Origin: a bacterium
GTDB lineage: Bacteria > Joyebacterota > Joyebacteria > Joyebacterales > Joyebacteraceae
DNA length: 64,000 nt
Assembly (NCBI GenBank): GCA_025774935.1
Contig: JALGZK010000014.1
Location: forward strand, 1-64,000
Direction: 5' to 3'
The position numbers and the translations under genes are program-made. The notes under the pieces are model-generated. The model saw nothing but the letters and a program-made list of their open reading frames with translations, made no database searches and had not been told where the DNA came from. Below, one piece after another: positions 17,776 to 26,316 of the stretch (position 1 is its first letter; each line of letters starts with the position of its first letter).

Positions 17776-19578
17776 CTACTCGATCGCCTGCTGTGCGAAC
17801 TGGAGGTCGAAGAGGTCCCTGTAGATGCCGCCCTTGTGGTAGAGCTCCTCGTGCGGTCCCTCCTCGACGAGCTGTCCCTCGTGGAGGACGAGGATCCGGT
17901 CGACCTTCGTGATCGTCGCGAGTCGGTGCGCGACGATGAGCGAGGTCCTCCCCTCCATCAGGTGGTCGAGCGAGTCCTGGAGCCTCTGCTCCGTGACCGG
18001 GTCGACCGAAGAGGTCGCCTCGTCGAGGACGAGAATGTCCGGGTCGTCGACGATCGCCCTCGCGAAACACAACAGCTGCCGCTCGCCCATCGAGAGGTTC
18101 GTCCCTCCCTCGGTGAGCTCGGTGTCGTAGCCGTCCGGCAGTCGCCTGACCATCCCCTCGGCCTGCACCACGCCGAGCGCGCGGTCCATCGCCTCCGCCG
18201 GGATGTTCTCCCGGAGCACCTTCAGGTTGTCCTGGAGCGTCCCCGGGAAAAGGTGGATGTCCTGCAGGACCAGTCCGATCTTCTTCCGCCACTCGCGCTG
18301 GCGGTAGCTCAGGATGTCGACGCCGTCGAGCGTGACCCTCCCGTCGGTCGGGTGGTAGTACCGGAGGAGGAGGTTCGTGACGGTCGTCTTCCCTCCGCCC
18401 GAGAGCCCGACGAGCGCCACCTTCTCGCCCCGAGACACGCGGAAGCTCACGCCGTTGAGCGCGCGCACGCCTCCTTCGTATTCGAAGATCACGTCCTCGA
18501 ACGCGATCTCCTTCCAGTCGGAAGGGACCGCGGGGAGCGCGTCCGGCATGTCGGGCGTCGCCGACTCTGTGTCCAGGACCGCGAAGACGCGGTCGGCGGA
18601 CGCGAACGCCTGCTGGATGAAGTCGAGCTGCTCCGAGAACATCACGAGCGGCCAGAAGAGGCGGCGCGTGTACTCGATGAAGAGAACGAGCGTCCCGACC
18701 GTCATCGCGATGCCGAAGACGTGCCGCGCCCCGAGCCAGATGATGAGCATGACCGCCGCGATCTCCGCCGAGGAGAACGCTCCCCAGAACGCGTACTCGC
18801 GGAAGTAGACCCCGATCTCCTTCCGGTACTTGTCGCGGTTGAGACGCGCCAGGTCCATCTGCGCCTTCTCGGTGTACCCGAAGATCTGGAGGATCGGGAT
18901 GCCGGTGACGTACTCCGCGAGGAACGCGGACACCCTCGCGTAGAGCCTCCGGACGACGCGGAACGCGCGCCGGATGTACCGGAGGAAGAAGTACGTGCCG
19001 ACCACGATCGGGGTCATGAGGAGCAGGATCGAGAGCGTGACCCTCGCGTCCGCGAACATCATGACCGCGAACGTCCCTCCCAGGAGCACCGCGTTCCTGA
19101 GGAGCGCGAGCGCCACGTCGGAGAACAGAAGCCTCAGTCGCTCGATGTCGCTCTCGACGCGAGCCATGAGGCGTCCCGGCGGGTTCTTGTCGAAGTACGC
19201 GAGCGATAGGTTCATGAGGTGCGCGAACGCCTGCTCGCGGAGCTCCGTGATGATGGTGAGTCCGATCCTCGCGACGATGATGACCTGCGCGTACGCGGCA
19301 GCCATGCCTATGGCGTAGAGGCCGGCGTACGCGAGCCCGCGGAGGAGCACGCCGCGCTGGTTGCTCCCGGGGATATCCACGTCGAGGACGTGCCTGATGA
19401 TGAGCGGCCCGCCGAGCTCGGCGGCGACGGCCACGAGCATCAGTACCGACGCCCCGATGAGCGTCCGCTTGTGTGGCCGGAAGAGCGGGAGGATCCGCGT
19501 GAGCATCTGCCTCAGGGGCAGATGCCGCACCTGTTCCTCGTCGTCTTCCAGAAGATCGTCGTCGTCCATCCACCACAT
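17776..19578 (-). CDS. ABC exporter, fused TMD-NBD, subunit 1
   Basis: VALVGLSGGGKTTVTNLLL, NLSMGERQLLCFARAI, LVLDEATSSVD; start MWWMDDDDLLEDDEEQ at 19578. Confidence 0.92.
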   Translation of the reverse strand: MWWMDDDDLLEDDEEQVRHLPLRQMLTRILPLFRPHKRTLIGASVLMLVAVAAELGGPLIIRHVLDVDIPGSNQRGVLLRGLAYAGLYAIGMAAAYAQVIIVARIGLTIITELREQAFAHLMNLSLAYFDKNPPGRLMARVESDIERLRLLFSDVALALLRNAVLLGGTFAVMMFADARVTLSILLLMTPIVVGTYFFLRYIRRAFRVVRRLYARVSAFLAEYVTGIPILQIFGYTEKAQMDLARLNRDKYRKEIGVYFREYAFWGAFSSAEIAAVMLIIWLGARHVFGIAMTVGTLVLFIEYTRRLFWPLVMFSEQLDFIQQAFASADRVFAVLDTESATPDMPDALPAVPSDWKEIAFEDVIFEYEGGVRALNGVSFRVSRGEKVALVGLSGGGKTTVTNLLLRYYHPTDGRVTLDGVDILSYRQREWRKKIGLVLQDIHLFPGTLQDNLKVLRENIPAEAMDRALGVVQAEGMVRRLPDGYDTELTEGGTNLSMGERQLLCFARAIVDDPDILVLDEATSSVDPVTEQRLQDSLDHLMEGRTSLIVAHRLATITKVDRILVLHEGQLVEEGPHEELYHKGGIYRDLFDLQFAQQAIE

Positions 19579-19627
19579 GGTTCGTCTGCGTCCTTCCGAG
19601 TGCGGCCCGCGCGGCCGCACGAACTCG

Positions 19628-20002
19628 CTACCAGCACGTCGACCTCAGGAGCAGCTTGAGGCCCAGCGCGAAGAGAAGCGAGTATGTCACGTTGACCATC
19701 GTCCCGGCCAGGAAGTAGAGCGAGTTCTTCTTCATGTCCTCACCTCTGACGATCGCCTTGCCGGCGAAGAGCACGGACAGAGCCGTGTAGGCCCCGACCA
19801 TCACGAAGAGCACGATCAGGATGTTCTCGCACTTCCCGACGACCACCCCCGTGTCCCGCACCCCACGGTCCAGGTCCTCTCCCACGTCCTTGTGCGCGAT
19901 TCCGCGGAGCACTCCGCGGACGACGAAGCCGCTCGTCAGAACGAGAGCGGCACAGCCTCCAGCCATGAGTCCGAGTCCGACCCAGCTCCCCCAGCTCGTC
20001 AT
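19628..20002 (-). CDS. Small membrane protein (3-4 TM) cotranscribed with SatD-like regulator
   Basis: Overlaps the SatD stop (19999-20002); hydrophobic segments. Confidence 0.65.
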   Translation of the reverse strand: MTSWGSWVGLGLMAGGCAALVLTSGFVVRGVLRGIAHKDVGEDLDRGVRDTGVVVGKCENILIVLFVMVGAYTALSVLFAGKAIVRGEDMKKNSLYFLAGTMVNVTYSLLFALGLKLLLRSTCW

Positions 20003-20667
20003 CTCTCGTCCTCCCGCTCCGCGAGGCGTCGTGCGTACTCCTCGAACTGCCTCGGGAGGTCCTGTTCGATTCGCTCCGTCTGTTTGTACCAGGACCTCCT
20101 GAGGACACTCGACACCGCCTGTTGCGTGACACCGAGTTCCCTGGCCGCCTCGGCCTGTCCCCCGGTCCGCTCGTAGACCCCGATCACCTCGTTCTGTCGC
20201 TCCGACCGAACGTCCCGCACGATCGCGAGGAGGTTCACCTCGGCTTCGATGGCCGCGTCCAGCACGGAGTCACCCGCACGAAGCCGGAGCGCCAACTTCC
20301 GCCGCTTCAGATCGCCCATCGCTGCCGCAGCCGCGTGGAACGCCTGCCCGTCCATCAGTGCCACGTCCCCGCTGTCCAGCCCGACGTCCACCTCGCCCCT
20401 CACCAGCACGAACCTCATTACCTCCGGCGCGATCGCCTCCAGCAGCGTCCTCATGATGTCGTACGCGCTGGCGATCGACAGCAGAACCGCTCCGATCTCG
20501 TCGACGCCCTTCAGCACCGTACACGCCGCCGCCAGCTCCCGTTCGTGGTCCCTGTTGACTGCCTCACACGCATCCGTCAGCCTGGCTCTGAACGCCTCCC
20601 GGTCACGGATTCCCCTGGAGTCACGAACGTCCCCGATGAGCACGTACCGTTCTCGCGCCATGACCAT
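19999..20667 (-). CDS. SatD-family protein with C-terminal HTH
   Basis: VLIGDVRDSRGIRDREAFRARL, DGQAFHAAAAAMG, HTH GGQAEAARELGVTQQAVSSVLRR. Confidence 0.75.
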   Translation of the reverse strand: MVMARERYVLIGDVRDSRGIRDREAFRARLTDACEAVNRDHERELAAACTVLKGVDEIGAVLLSIASAYDIMRTLLEAIAPEVMRFVLVRGEVDVGLDSGDVALMDGQAFHAAAAAMGDLKRRKLALRLRAGDSVLDAAIEAEVNLLAIVRDVRSERQNEVIGVYERTGGQAEAARELGVTQQAVSSVLRRSWYKQTERIEQDLPRQFEEYARRLAEREDER

Positions 20668-20721
20668 TACCCCGCTTTCGACACAACACCTCGCATTGCA
20701 TCTGAGAATCCAACACGGACC

Positions 20722-20750
20722 ATTGTGTCTGGGGGCAGTGCATTTGTCAA
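20722..20750 (-). promoter_or_regulatory. Promoter TTGACA-N17-CACAAT in an AT-rich island, within inverted repeats
   Basis: -35 TTGACA (20750-20745), 17-nt spacer, -10 CACAAT (20727-20722). Confidence 0.65.
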
Positions 20751-20824
20751 GCCTAAAAACAACTGCAGTCCTTAAATCGACTGATACAACTTGATATATT
20801 GTTTTGAGGCCCCAGGTAGAGAGA

Positions 20825-20851
20825 AGGCCCCCGCGGTGCCCGCGGGGGCCT
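20825..20851 (-). terminator. Perfect 12-bp GC hairpin after the M50-enolase gene
   Basis: AGGCCCCCGCGG-TGC-CCGCGGGGGCCT; followed by CTTCTCTCT on the minus strand. Confidence 0.75.
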
Positions 20852-20878
20852 CACGCAGTACCGGTGGCTCCTGTCTCT

Positions 20879-23566
20879 CTATGTCTCGTAGACGGGGAGC
20901 ACTCGTCTCAGCTCTTCGTACACGGTCCCGCCTCCATCGATGGTGCCCTTGGCTGCCTGCTGGAACTCCGCCAGGAGCTCGTCGAAGTCCATCGCCTTCA
21001 CGCTCTCGACGTCCCGGCCATCGCGCCCCTTGGACACCACGAACCCCGCCATGGTTTCACCAGCCATCTCACGGATGAGCTGCCAGAGCTCCTTCCCCTC
21101 CCGCGCGGCGATCGCCCGTCCGAGCGCGAGCGACAGCGAGAGGATGGCGTTCATGCCAAGGTTTCCCTTCCGCTGCATGGCTGCGATGATCTCGTCCTTC
21201 GACGCCCCGTTCGAGAGCCGCCCCGCCTGCTTCGCGGCCTCGACCTCGAGGCCGAGGAGCTTCCGATCGACGTCGAGCAGGCTCCCTAGCTCCGAGAGGC
21301 GGCGGCCGGTGAACGCTCCCGCTAGCACCGTCTCGATATGGTCGACGGCGTCCATGCAGCCCTTGCCACCGTAGCGGCAGGTCTTGCCCCAGAGGCCTTC
21401 GAGCTCCGCGTCGCCCTTCGCGCGGATGGCCGAGGTCTCGAGTCCCTTCTTGAACCGGAACGTCCCGTCCCCAGCGTCGTCGAAGAGGTCTGCGTGCCTG
21501 CCCGTGACCTCGCCGGGCCGTACGATGCTGTCGACGTAGTGAATCGCCTCGTCGAGTCCGGCGGACGTCCCGAGCGGGGTCGAGCCCTTGAACCGGATCG
21601 TCCCCGTCTTCCCGAGGAAGAGCGTCGCGGCCGCCGACGGGATCCCGGCGTTCGTCGCCTCCTCGGTACCGGAGACGCCCTCGATCGCGAGCATCCTCAG
21701 AAGAAGGCTCGTGATGTCGATGTCCGCGGCGCCCGGAGCGAGCGAACAGTCGCCGCCTCCCGTGAGCGCGGCGACGAGGTCCTTCAGGCCGCGTTCGATC
21801 TCCGGCCGCTCCTCCGGCGTCGTCTCGCGCCCCCGCGCCTCCGCGAGCGCCAGGATCTCCATCACGCGCCCGTACTTCTGGAGTCGCTCGGTGTTCGCGC
21901 CCCCGCCCGCCTTGATCCCTAGCGTGTTCATCGCCGTCGAGATCTCGGCCTCGAACGGGTCGTTCGGCGACTTCGACCGGTGCGATACCACGAGCTCCGC
22001 GCCGTACGCGAGCGACGTCAGCATCGCGAGGATCGTCTCGGACAGCGTGCCGATCTGGTTCGCCTTGATGAGGGTCGCGTTGATCTCGCCGTTCCTGGCC
22101 GTCTCCTCGATGGTCGAGTCCTTCGTCGTGACGAGGTCGTCCCCGATGACGAAGATGCGGTCGCCGAGCTCCTTCATGATGAGCTTCCAGCCCTCGTGGT
22201 CGATCTCGCCGAACCCGTCCTCGACCGATAGGATCGGAACGCCGTCCTCCATCGCGCCCCGGTAGAGCTCGAGGATCTCGTCGCGGCTCATGTCGACCTT
22301 CGTCTTGTCGCGCCAGAAGCGGTACATCCCGACCGAGTCCTTCTGGCCCATCTCGTCTCGGTAGGCGTTCTCGAGTTCCGACGCGGCGGGGTCGAGCGCG
22401 ATCGCGACGTCGACTCCCGGCACGAGCTCCGAGTCGAGGATGGTCTGCTTCATCAGGCGCCACATCCGCTGCTCGGGCACGCGGTCGCCGGGCTCCTTGT
22501 CGATGTACGGAGCGAGTCCGCCCTCGAGCCCGACGCCCATGACCTTCGCGCCCGGCGCCGACTCGAGGATCTCCTTCAGGCGCGACTGGAGCCTCACGGT
22601 CATCTCCTGCGCTTCCTCGTACGACTCCGCGGAGAGCGGGATGAACATCGACTCCTGCATGCTGATGTTGCTCTCGGGGTACTCCTTCTCGGTGTGGCGG
22701 CCGCCCATCGCGCAGTTCCGGAACTGCCACGGCGCCTTCACCTTCGTCCCGTCCGGGAGCGCGACCTCCTGGATCCTCGTCGTCAGCATCTTCTCTTTCA
22801 CGGCGCCCACCTGCGCGAGCCAGCTCTCAGCGGCGATCGCCTCGGCCGCGGCCTCGGCCTTCTCGCGCGCGATACGCTCGCGCCTCCGGAACTCCGCGAG
22901 CTTGCCGCGGTCCGCGAGGAGCCGGTCGAGGAGCCCGACGAGCCCGGGCGCGAGGAAGAGCCGGCCGACATAGGTGATCCCCTCGGCGCGCGTCGCGAGC
23001 CCCGCCGCGATGCAAACGATCCCGATCGGGAGACAGACCCACGCGAGCCGCTGGCTCCACACCGGGCCTGCCGCGGCGACCGCGAGGTTGTACGGGGCGT
23101 CGGGAGCGTAGTTCCCTTCGTCCTTCTTGACGCCCGGGAACCCGCCCCACGGGATCGTGAAGAACGCGACAACGTAGTGACCGAAGCGCTGCCCGAAGCC
23201 GCCCGCCGCGAGGGTGTCGAACCTCTCCTGCGAGTCGCGGTTGAGCGCCGCGAGCCTGCCGGCCGTGACGTAGTGCCCGAGCTCGTGCACCGCAATCGCG
23301 ACGTGCCACGAGAGGTAGACGATGACCGCGCTGATCACGGTCTCCATTGAGAGGAACATGAATCGGAGCGTGCCGAGCTTCCCCTCGACCGTCTCCGGGA
23401 GGTTCAGGACCGACGAGATGAACGCGGCGTGGAACGAGACGAGCTTGTGGTTCGCGATGACCCAGCCTCGCTCGAGCATGGCGGACGCGGCGCCGCCCGT
23501 GAACCTCGAGGCGCCCCCGGCCAGGCGGCGCAGTCTCCCAGCTGTTCCCCTCACGTCGAATTTCAT
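20879..23566 (-). CDS. Fusion: N-terminal M50-like membrane metalloprotease domain plus circularly permuted enolase (barrel domain first, capping N-domain last)
   Basis: One uninterrupted ORF: HVAIAVHELGHYVTAGR and AAAGPVWSQRLAW; then enolase barrel motifs QESMFIP, GLEGGLAPY, IALDPAASE, ILSVEDGF, VIGDDL, LIKANQIGTLSET, VVSHRS, GIKAGG; then enolase N-domain motifs STPLGTSAGLDEA, GGKGCMDAVDHIE, GNLGMNAILSLSLALGRAIA. Confidence 0.85.
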   Translation of the reverse strand: MKFDVRGTAGRLRRLAGGASRFTGGAASAMLERGWVIANHKLVSFHAAFISSVLNLPETVEGKLGTLRFMFLSMETVISAVIVYLSWHVAIAVHELGHYVTAGRLAALNRDSQERFDTLAAGGFGQRFGHYVVAFFTIPWGGFPGVKKDEGNYAPDAPYNLAVAAAGPVWSQRLAWVCLPIGIVCIAAGLATRAEGITYVGRLFLAPGLVGLLDRLLADRGKLAEFRRRERIAREKAEAAAEAIAAESWLAQVGAVKEKMLTTRIQEVALPDGTKVKAPWQFRNCAMGGRHTEKEYPESNISMQESMFIPLSAESYEEAQEMTVRLQSRLKEILESAPGAKVMGVGLEGGLAPYIDKEPGDRVPEQRMWRLMKQTILDSELVPGVDVAIALDPAASELENAYRDEMGQKDSVGMYRFWRDKTKVDMSRDEILELYRGAMEDGVPILSVEDGFGEIDHEGWKLIMKELGDRIFVIGDDLVTTKDSTIEETARNGEINATLIKANQIGTLSETILAMLTSLAYGAELVVSHRSKSPNDPFEAEISTAMNTLGIKAGGGANTERLQKYGRVMEILALAEARGRETTPEERPEIERGLKDLVAALTGGGDCSLAPGAADIDITSLLLRMLAIEGVSGTEEATNAGIPSAAATLFLGKTGTIRFKGSTPLGTSAGLDEAIHYVDSIVRPGEVTGRHADLFDDAGDGTFRFKKGLETSAIRAKGDAELEGLWGKTCRYGGKGCMDAVDHIETVLAGAFTGRRLSELGSLLDVDRKLLGLEVEAAKQAGRLSNGASKDEIIAAMQRKGNLGMNAILSLSLALGRAIAAREGKELWQLIREMAGETMAGFVVSKGRDGRDVESVKAMDFDELLAEFQQAAKGTIDGGGTVYEELRRVLPVYET

Positions 23567-23637
23567 CCGAATCTCCCCCTCGTGTCCGACGGGCACGCGT
23601 GACGTTACTCCGTATGCGCGGTGTACGGCAGATGGGC

Positions 23638-23667
23638 AGTGTACCCGATTTGGGACGCGGGGCTCAA
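23638..23667 (-). promoter_or_regulatory. Promoter TTGAGC-N18-TACACT upstream of the M50-enolase fusion
   Basis: Minus strand hexamers at 23667-23662 and 23643-23638; about 65-nt leader. Confidence 0.45.
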
Positions 23668-23859
23668 GGGGTTCCGCAAGAGGTTCCGCGCTGTGACGGG
23701 CGGGGGCGTTCGGGCCGCCCCGAGGCGCGGGAGCCTCGTGGCGTACCCGTACGAAGAGGCCCGGCGGCCACGCGGACGCCCCCTCAGACTCCCGGGGACG
23801 GCCTCGTGACCGCCGGGTCGATGGATTTTCGACAGGTGCCTGTCGTCAGGCGGCCGGGC

Positions 23860-24639
23860 TCAGCTCCCCAGCCGGATGATGTTGCCGTGCGAGCTCCTGC
23901 TCACGTCGAGCTCCGGGTCCCCCCTATAGCGGAGGTCGCCCACGCTCGAGAGAGAGGCGTCGAGATGCTCGGTGACCCAGACAGCGGCGTCGCCCGCGCT
24001 CGAGACGCTGACGTCGGCTCGGATGGCCTTCAGGTCCCGCCCGTCGAAGTCACCCGCGCTCGAAACGGCGACATCGAGCACCGCGACCTCGCCGCCGTTG
24101 ACGGAGAGGTCCCCCGCGCTCGTGACGTGGGCGTGGAAGAAGTCGCCGTGGAACGCTTCGATCGTGATGTCGCCCGCGCTCGTCGCGGTCGCCTCGAAGC
24201 TGTCCCTGCGGATCTCGGGCACCATGATGTCGCCCGCGCTCGTGGCAGTGACCTTCTCGAGGTCGCGCACTGTCAGGTAGTAGCGGATCGGCTTGGTGTT
24301 CTTAAGGTTGTGCACACCCTTCTTCGTGCCGATGGTGAGCTTGCTGCCGCTCTGCTTGACGGTGATGTACTGGAGCAGGTTGTCCTCTGCCTCGATCTTG
24401 AGGCCTTCGTCGTCGCCGAACTCGATGAAGAGGTCGCCCTGGTTCGTGACGGCGACGGCCGTGACGCCGCTCACGTCGTGCTCGACCGAGTCGAGCGTGC
24501 CTGAGCCCTTGATGCCCGCGTGGTCGTGGTCGTGACCGTGACATCCGCACCTGCAGCCGGTGGCTATCATCGCGCAGACCACCAGAACTACGACCAGCAC
24601 GACGCGCGCCGGCTTCCCCCACAGCACTCCAACGCTCAT
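23860..24639 (-). CDS. DUF2807 (head GIN)-like lipoprotein with repeated (T/S)SAGD rungs
   Basis: Lipobox ATGC, then CRCGCHGHDHDH; TSAGDIMV/TSAGDITI/TSAGDLSV/SSAGDFDG/SSAGDAAV/SSVGDLRY. Confidence 0.78.
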   Translation of the reverse strand: MSVGVLWGKPARVVLVVVLVVCAMIATGCRCGCHGHDHDHAGIKGSGTLDSVEHDVSGVTAVAVTNQGDLFIEFGDDEGLKIEAEDNLLQYITVKQSGSKLTIGTKKGVHNLKNTKPIRYYLTVRDLEKVTATSAGDIMVPEIRRDSFEATATSAGDITIEAFHGDFFHAHVTSAGDLSVNGGEVAVLDVAVSSAGDFDGRDLKAIRADVSVSSAGDAAVWVTEHLDASLSSVGDLRYRGDPELDVSRSSHGNIIRLGS

Positions 24640-24642
24640 CTC

Positions 24643-26313
24643 CTACTCCTCCGGTTCGTAGCTCCAGCCCCCCGCGCTTGGCAGCTCGAGCCCGGCCCCG
24701 TACTCGGCCGCGGCCTTACCGTCCGCCGCCTTGCCCTCCATGTGCACATGGAAGAGCTCGGGCAGCGGAAAGACGTTCCCGTTCTCCACTTCCCTGTTCT
24801 CGTAGAGCTCCTCGTAGAGCGCCCATTGGTCGTCCGACACGAGCCCTGCCTGGTGGGCCGCCTGCACGTTGGCATACGCGGCCTCCCAATAGGCTATGAC
24901 CCCCTCAGGGCCTCCTCGGTTACTCAGAATCTTCGTCGTCCAGTCGTCGCCCAGCCTGTAGGCGATCACGTCGATCCCCCAGACGGAACCGGGGACGTCG
25001 TAGTACGGATAGAGCCAGAACTTGTCGGGGTCGTCCGATGCCATCCACGCCTCTGCCTCGGGGAGCCCGTGCTCGGCTCCGTACCGGATGATCTCGACGA
25101 GGGCCTTCTGGAGGTCCCAGATCCCGTGCCACTGCGTGTAGTCTGCGCCCATCATGAGCGCGCCGTGGCGGAAGCGCCTGCCCTCGTGGTGCCAGATGTG
25201 GTAGCTCAGCTCCTCGGGGACCTCGTCGTAGCCGGCGACCCCGAACGGTGCGAGACCCTCGAACCCCGGCGTCACGATGATCCCCGCGTCGTTCATCGCG
25301 TCGAGCCACCGCCTCCCCTCGCGGTAGATCTCGTTGTACTGGAGCGCCGCCAGGTCCCCCTCCAGGAAGTACCGGTCGACGAACGGCCGGGCGTGGCACT
25401 GGAGACACGTTGAGACCATGTCCTCGCGCTTCTCCTGCCAGGAGAGGCCGCCGCCCCAGGCCTCGGTCGTCCGGATCGTCCACGGCGACTGCGTCTCCCA
25501 GGCCGTCCGCGCCCCCACGTCGTGCGTCGACGGCAGGTCGACCGTCGCGTCCATGTGGCACGTCGTGCAGGTCGGCCCGTCGAGGGGCGGGGGCTCTCCC
25601 CACTCCGCGTCGTAGTCGAGGTTGTCCCAGTTCCGCGAGCGGCTCATGAAGACGTTCCCGTGCTTCGACTCCTCCCATATCTCGATGTGCGGGTGGTCGG
25701 GACCGAGGTGGCACTCCCCGCACGTGTACGGGTTCCGCGCGACGGCGACGTCGGAGGAATGAACCGGGTGGCACGCACCGCACTCACCGACGCTCTGGTC
25801 GGGCCACATGTGGCCGATGTCGTGGCACTCCTGGCAGCCGTGCTTCGTCGCGATCGTGGGCTCGAAGACGTTCCTGTCGAACGACGCGGCGAAGAAGATC
25901 ATCGAGAGCGCGGAGTGCTTGCTCCTGCTGAACTCCTCGTACTCCCTCTCGTGGCAGGCCGCGCAGTCGCCGGCAGTGGGCTGCCGCGCTACAGATGAGC
26001 GGTAGTGCGACATGTGGTCCCACTCCCCTTCCTCGGCGGAGTGGCAGCCCATGCAGTCGACGCCCGTGGCGGCGTGCTCCGAGCGCGCCCACGCCTCGAC
26101 GAGCTTGGGCGTCAAGGCGCGGTGGCAATCGACGCACGTCGACGAGCCGTCACCGACGACCGCTCCCTCGAGAAGCGCGTCGAGCCTCGCGTCGAACGTC
26201 TCCGCGAGGGCGTCCGAGCCGCCGGTCCCCCACGCTCCCGCAGGGCCGAGCGAACCCAGGACCAGAACGACGAGCGCAAGTCCCACTGCCGTCAGTGCGT
26301 GCACTGCGCGCAT
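24643..26313 (-). CDS. Octaheme cytochrome c, hydroxylamine oxidoreductase (HAO)-like
   Basis: Eight CxxCH motifs: CVDCH, CMGCH, CAACH, CQECH, CGACH, CGECH, CTTCH, CLQCH; signal peptide; HAO-like C-terminal helical region GADYTQWHGIWDLQKALVEI. Confidence 0.85.
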   Translation of the reverse strand: MRAVHALTAVGLALVVLVLGSLGPAGAWGTGGSDALAETFDARLDALLEGAVVGDGSSTCVDCHRALTPKLVEAWARSEHAATGVDCMGCHSAEEGEWDHMSHYRSSVARQPTAGDCAACHEREYEEFSRSKHSALSMIFFAASFDRNVFEPTIATKHGCQECHDIGHMWPDQSVGECGACHPVHSSDVAVARNPYTCGECHLGPDHPHIEIWEESKHGNVFMSRSRNWDNLDYDAEWGEPPPLDGPTCTTCHMDATVDLPSTHDVGARTAWETQSPWTIRTTEAWGGGLSWQEKREDMVSTCLQCHARPFVDRYFLEGDLAALQYNEIYREGRRWLDAMNDAGIIVTPGFEGLAPFGVAGYDEVPEELSYHIWHHEGRRFRHGALMMGADYTQWHGIWDLQKALVEIIRYGAEHGLPEAEAWMASDDPDKFWLYPYYDVPGSVWGIDVIAYRLGDDWTTKILSNRGGPEGVIAYWEAAYANVQAAHQAGLVSDDQWALYEELYENREVENGNVFPLPELFHVHMEGKAADGKAAAEYGAGLELPSAGGWSYEPEE

Positions 26314-26316
26314 GCG

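Noticed and set aside
16250-19576. 1108-aa minus and 896-aa plus ORFs across the ABC exporters
   Set aside because: Alternate-frame shadows of two ABC genes with full Walker/signature motifs
23830-23845. Perfect palindrome CGACAGG-TG-CCTGTCG
   Set aside because: No T-tract on the minus strand and no clear promoter beside it; could be chance, so not called a terminator or operator
23989-24250. Apparent direct DNA repeats (cgcccgcgctcg) resembling a repeat array
   Set aside because: Explained by repeated SAGD rungs of the encoded protein; no CRISPR-like spacer structure
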